6,997 nt of DNA, from NCBI GenBank assembly GCA_900752095.1, contig CAADUD010000179.1, forward strand, positions 1 through 6,997, given 5' to 3'. The stretch is from Clostridia bacterium. Its GTDB lineage: Bacteria; Bacillota; Clostridia; TANB77; CAG-508. The notes beneath the pieces were generated by a model. It saw nothing but the letters and a program-made list of their open reading frames with translations. It was not told the DNA's origin and did not search any database. Shown here in pieces: positions 5,662 to 6,997 of this stretch. Made by a program: the position numbers and the translations under genes. Position 1 is the first letter of the stretch, and every line of letters begins with the position of its first letter.

Positions 5662-6997
5662 TTATTTATGATGTTTTCCTCTATCTGTCTTTTTTTTCTT
5701 TTCTTCTTGTCCCTGCTTCTCTTTTTTCTTTTTTTGACTTTCCTTTTCTAATTGTTTTTTTTCTGATTTTAATTTCTGTTTTTCCTTTTCTTTATTTTGT
5801 TTTACTTCTACCTCATTCTCTACATTTTTTTCTTCTATCGGGATACCAGCTTTTACTTTCATTTTAATTTCAGATTCTTGAATAGATTCTATTCTTTCTT
5901 TATATTTTCTAGCAAATTTACTTTCTCCCTTTGGCTTTTGCTTTTTAGTTTTTCTGAAATTATCATTTTTTTTATTTTGTTTTAATGATTTTTTAGCTTG
6001 TTTTAATCTGTCATTTAATAAAACATATTTTGTATCATTTTGCATATCTTTAAATTTTAAATCATCACAAATCAATTGAATAATGGAAGCTGCAATAGCA
6101 TCTGGATTATGTCTAATATATTGTCCTGTAACATGAGAAATCTCTCTTTGCATTAAATAAATTCCTTCTGCTTTAGCTTTACTACTATCAATTTCCACTA
6201 AATCTTGACCTTGCATATTGTATTTTCTAATATATTCTGGAATAAGTTCTCCAGTATCATAAATACAATATTCAATAACTCCTTTTCCAGCATGTTCGTG
6301 GATTGCTTTAATATGGTCAGACAAAGTATAATTATCTGTTTGTCCTGGTTCTGTCATAATGTTACTTACATAAACTTTAAAAGCTTTACTTTCTCTAATC
6401 GCTTTTGCTACCCCCTTTACTAAGAGATTTGGTATAACATTGGTATATAAACTACCTGGACCAATGACAATAGCATCTGCTTCTTGAATAGCTTCTATTA
6501 CACCTGGCGCTACTTTACAGTTTGTAGGGTTGATAAAAATTCTGCTAATTTTACTAGTTTTGGTGTTTACCATAGTAGGGATTTTATCTCTGCTTTCAAT
6601 TACAGTTCCATCTTCTAGCTCTGCACAAATTTGAATTGGCTCTAAAGTTACAGGAAGAACTCTACCTGTTATATTTAATATATTTTTGGTTTGTTCAATA
6701 GATTGTGTAAATTCCCCACAAATCTCTTTCATTCCTAAGAAATAAATATCCCCAAAACATAAATCCTTTAATCTTCCTTGCTTAAATTGCGTATTCATCA
6801 ATTGTGACATTTTTTCTTCGTCTTTAGAAAGTGCTACAATACTTTCTTTAATATCATCTAAAGGCATTGTTTGCAACATTCTTCTAGACTCTGGAATAAT
6901 TTCTCCATAATCAGAAACCGTAACTATGGCTGTTAAATTATCCGTATAATTTTTTAGTCCTCTTAGAACAGCATTTAATCCTGTTCCTCCACCTATT
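5662..6997 (-). CDS. yvcK: YvcK/CofD-like protein, 5' end beyond the window, with divergent ligand loops
   Basis: At least 444 residues are visible. The frame runs on to the right edge, entering at IGGGTGLNAVLRGLKNYTDN, so only roughly the first ten to twenty residues are missing; the ATG at 6879 is internal. Family members (YvcK of Bacillus, CuvA of mycobacteria) are Rossmann-like proteins that bind UDP-sugars and link carbon source to cell-wall growth and shape. Conserved parts include TGRVLPVTLEPIQICAELED, IGPGSLYTNVIPNLLVKG and VSNIMTEPGQTDNYTLSDHI. Unusually, the normal VADDGGSSGRLR loop reads VSDYGEIIPESR, PPGDIRN reads PLDDIKE, and the GHNFGN-type loop reads LCFGD, all without gaps. 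A highly charged Lys/Glu-rich tail of about 120 residues ends GKHHK. The usual rapZ-yvcK-whiA order is not kept downstream, where a debranching enzyme gene follows. Family assignment is firm; whether this copy is the canonical orthologue or a divergent paralogue is open. Confidence 0.9.
   Translation of the reverse strand, partial: IGGGTGLNAVLRGLKNYTDNLTAIVTVSDYGEIIPESRRMLQTMPLDDIKESIVALSKDEEKMSQLMNTQFKQGRLKDLCFGDIYFLGMKEICGEFTQSIEQTKNILNITGRVLPVTLEPIQICAELEDGTVIESRDKIPTMVNTKTSKISRIFINPTNCKVAPGVIEAIQEADAIVIGPGSLYTNVIPNLLVKGVAKAIRESKAFKVYVSNIMTEPGQTDNYTLSDHIKAIHEHAGKGVIEYCIYDTGELIPEYIRKYNMQGQDLVEIDSSKAKAEGIYLMQREISHVTGQYIRHNPDAIAASIIQLICDDLKFKDMQNDTKYVLLNDRLKQAKKSLKQNKKNDNFRKTKKQKPKGESKFARKYKERIESIQESEIKMKVKAGIPIEEKNVENEVEVKQNKEKEKQKLKSEKKQLEKESQKKKKEKQGQEEKKKKTDRGKHHK

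Noticed and set aside
5571..5985. Plus-strand Phe/Leu-rich frames resembling membrane proteins
   Set aside because: They are antisense shadows of the Lys/Glu-rich tail of the YvcK homologue: AAA and GAA codons read as TTT and TTC on the other strand.

Overview
The window is very AT-rich. It carries Bacillota-type housekeeping genes with AGGAGG-like ribosome binding sites and lysine- and asparagine-rich proteins. This fits a low-GC clostridial (probably gut-type) chromosome, but the species cannot be named from the sequence.

Right and centre (about 1756-6997, all on the minus strand, so read right to left). The series starts with a YvcK/CofD-like protein whose start lies beyond the right edge. 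It continues with a bacterial/archaeal-type glycogen debranching enzyme (amylo-alpha-1,6-glucosidase), a possible 38-codon lysine-rich ORF that overlaps the debranching enzyme stop codon, ruvC (Holliday junction resolvase) and holA (DNA polymerase III delta subunit). The gaps are 73-142 bases and hold no convincing terminator, so this may be one transcription unit that mixes carbon and envelope metabolism with DNA replication and repair. The usual partners rapZ and whiA (of yvcK), ruvAB (of ruvC) and rpsT (of holA) are not seen in the expected downstream or adjacent positions.

Middle (1523-1755). Between the convergent ends of the XRE-type regulator gene and holA lies a nested inverted-repeat region: a perfect 12-bp stem enclosed by a perfect 8-bp stem. 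It has no T-tract and is better read as a structured RNA (possibly 6S-like) than as a terminator.

Left (1-1522). This part looks accessory and decaying. It holds a small coiled-coil protein of unknown function (minus strand, with a strong RBS and an extended -10 promoter), an XRE-family repressor (plus strand), and between them about 660 bases without an intact gene. That gap carries two apparent gene remnants, one on each strand, and a long imperfect inverted repeat.

The most noteworthy observation is in the YvcK homologue. The overall fold signatures and C-terminal half are conserved, but several hallmark residues of the N-terminal ligand-binding loops (DDGGSSG, the Asn of PPGDIRN, the GHNFGN-type loop) are substituted in an otherwise gap-free alignment. 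It also has a tail of about 120 charged residues. No CRISPR array, tRNA, rRNA or insertion sequence was seen.
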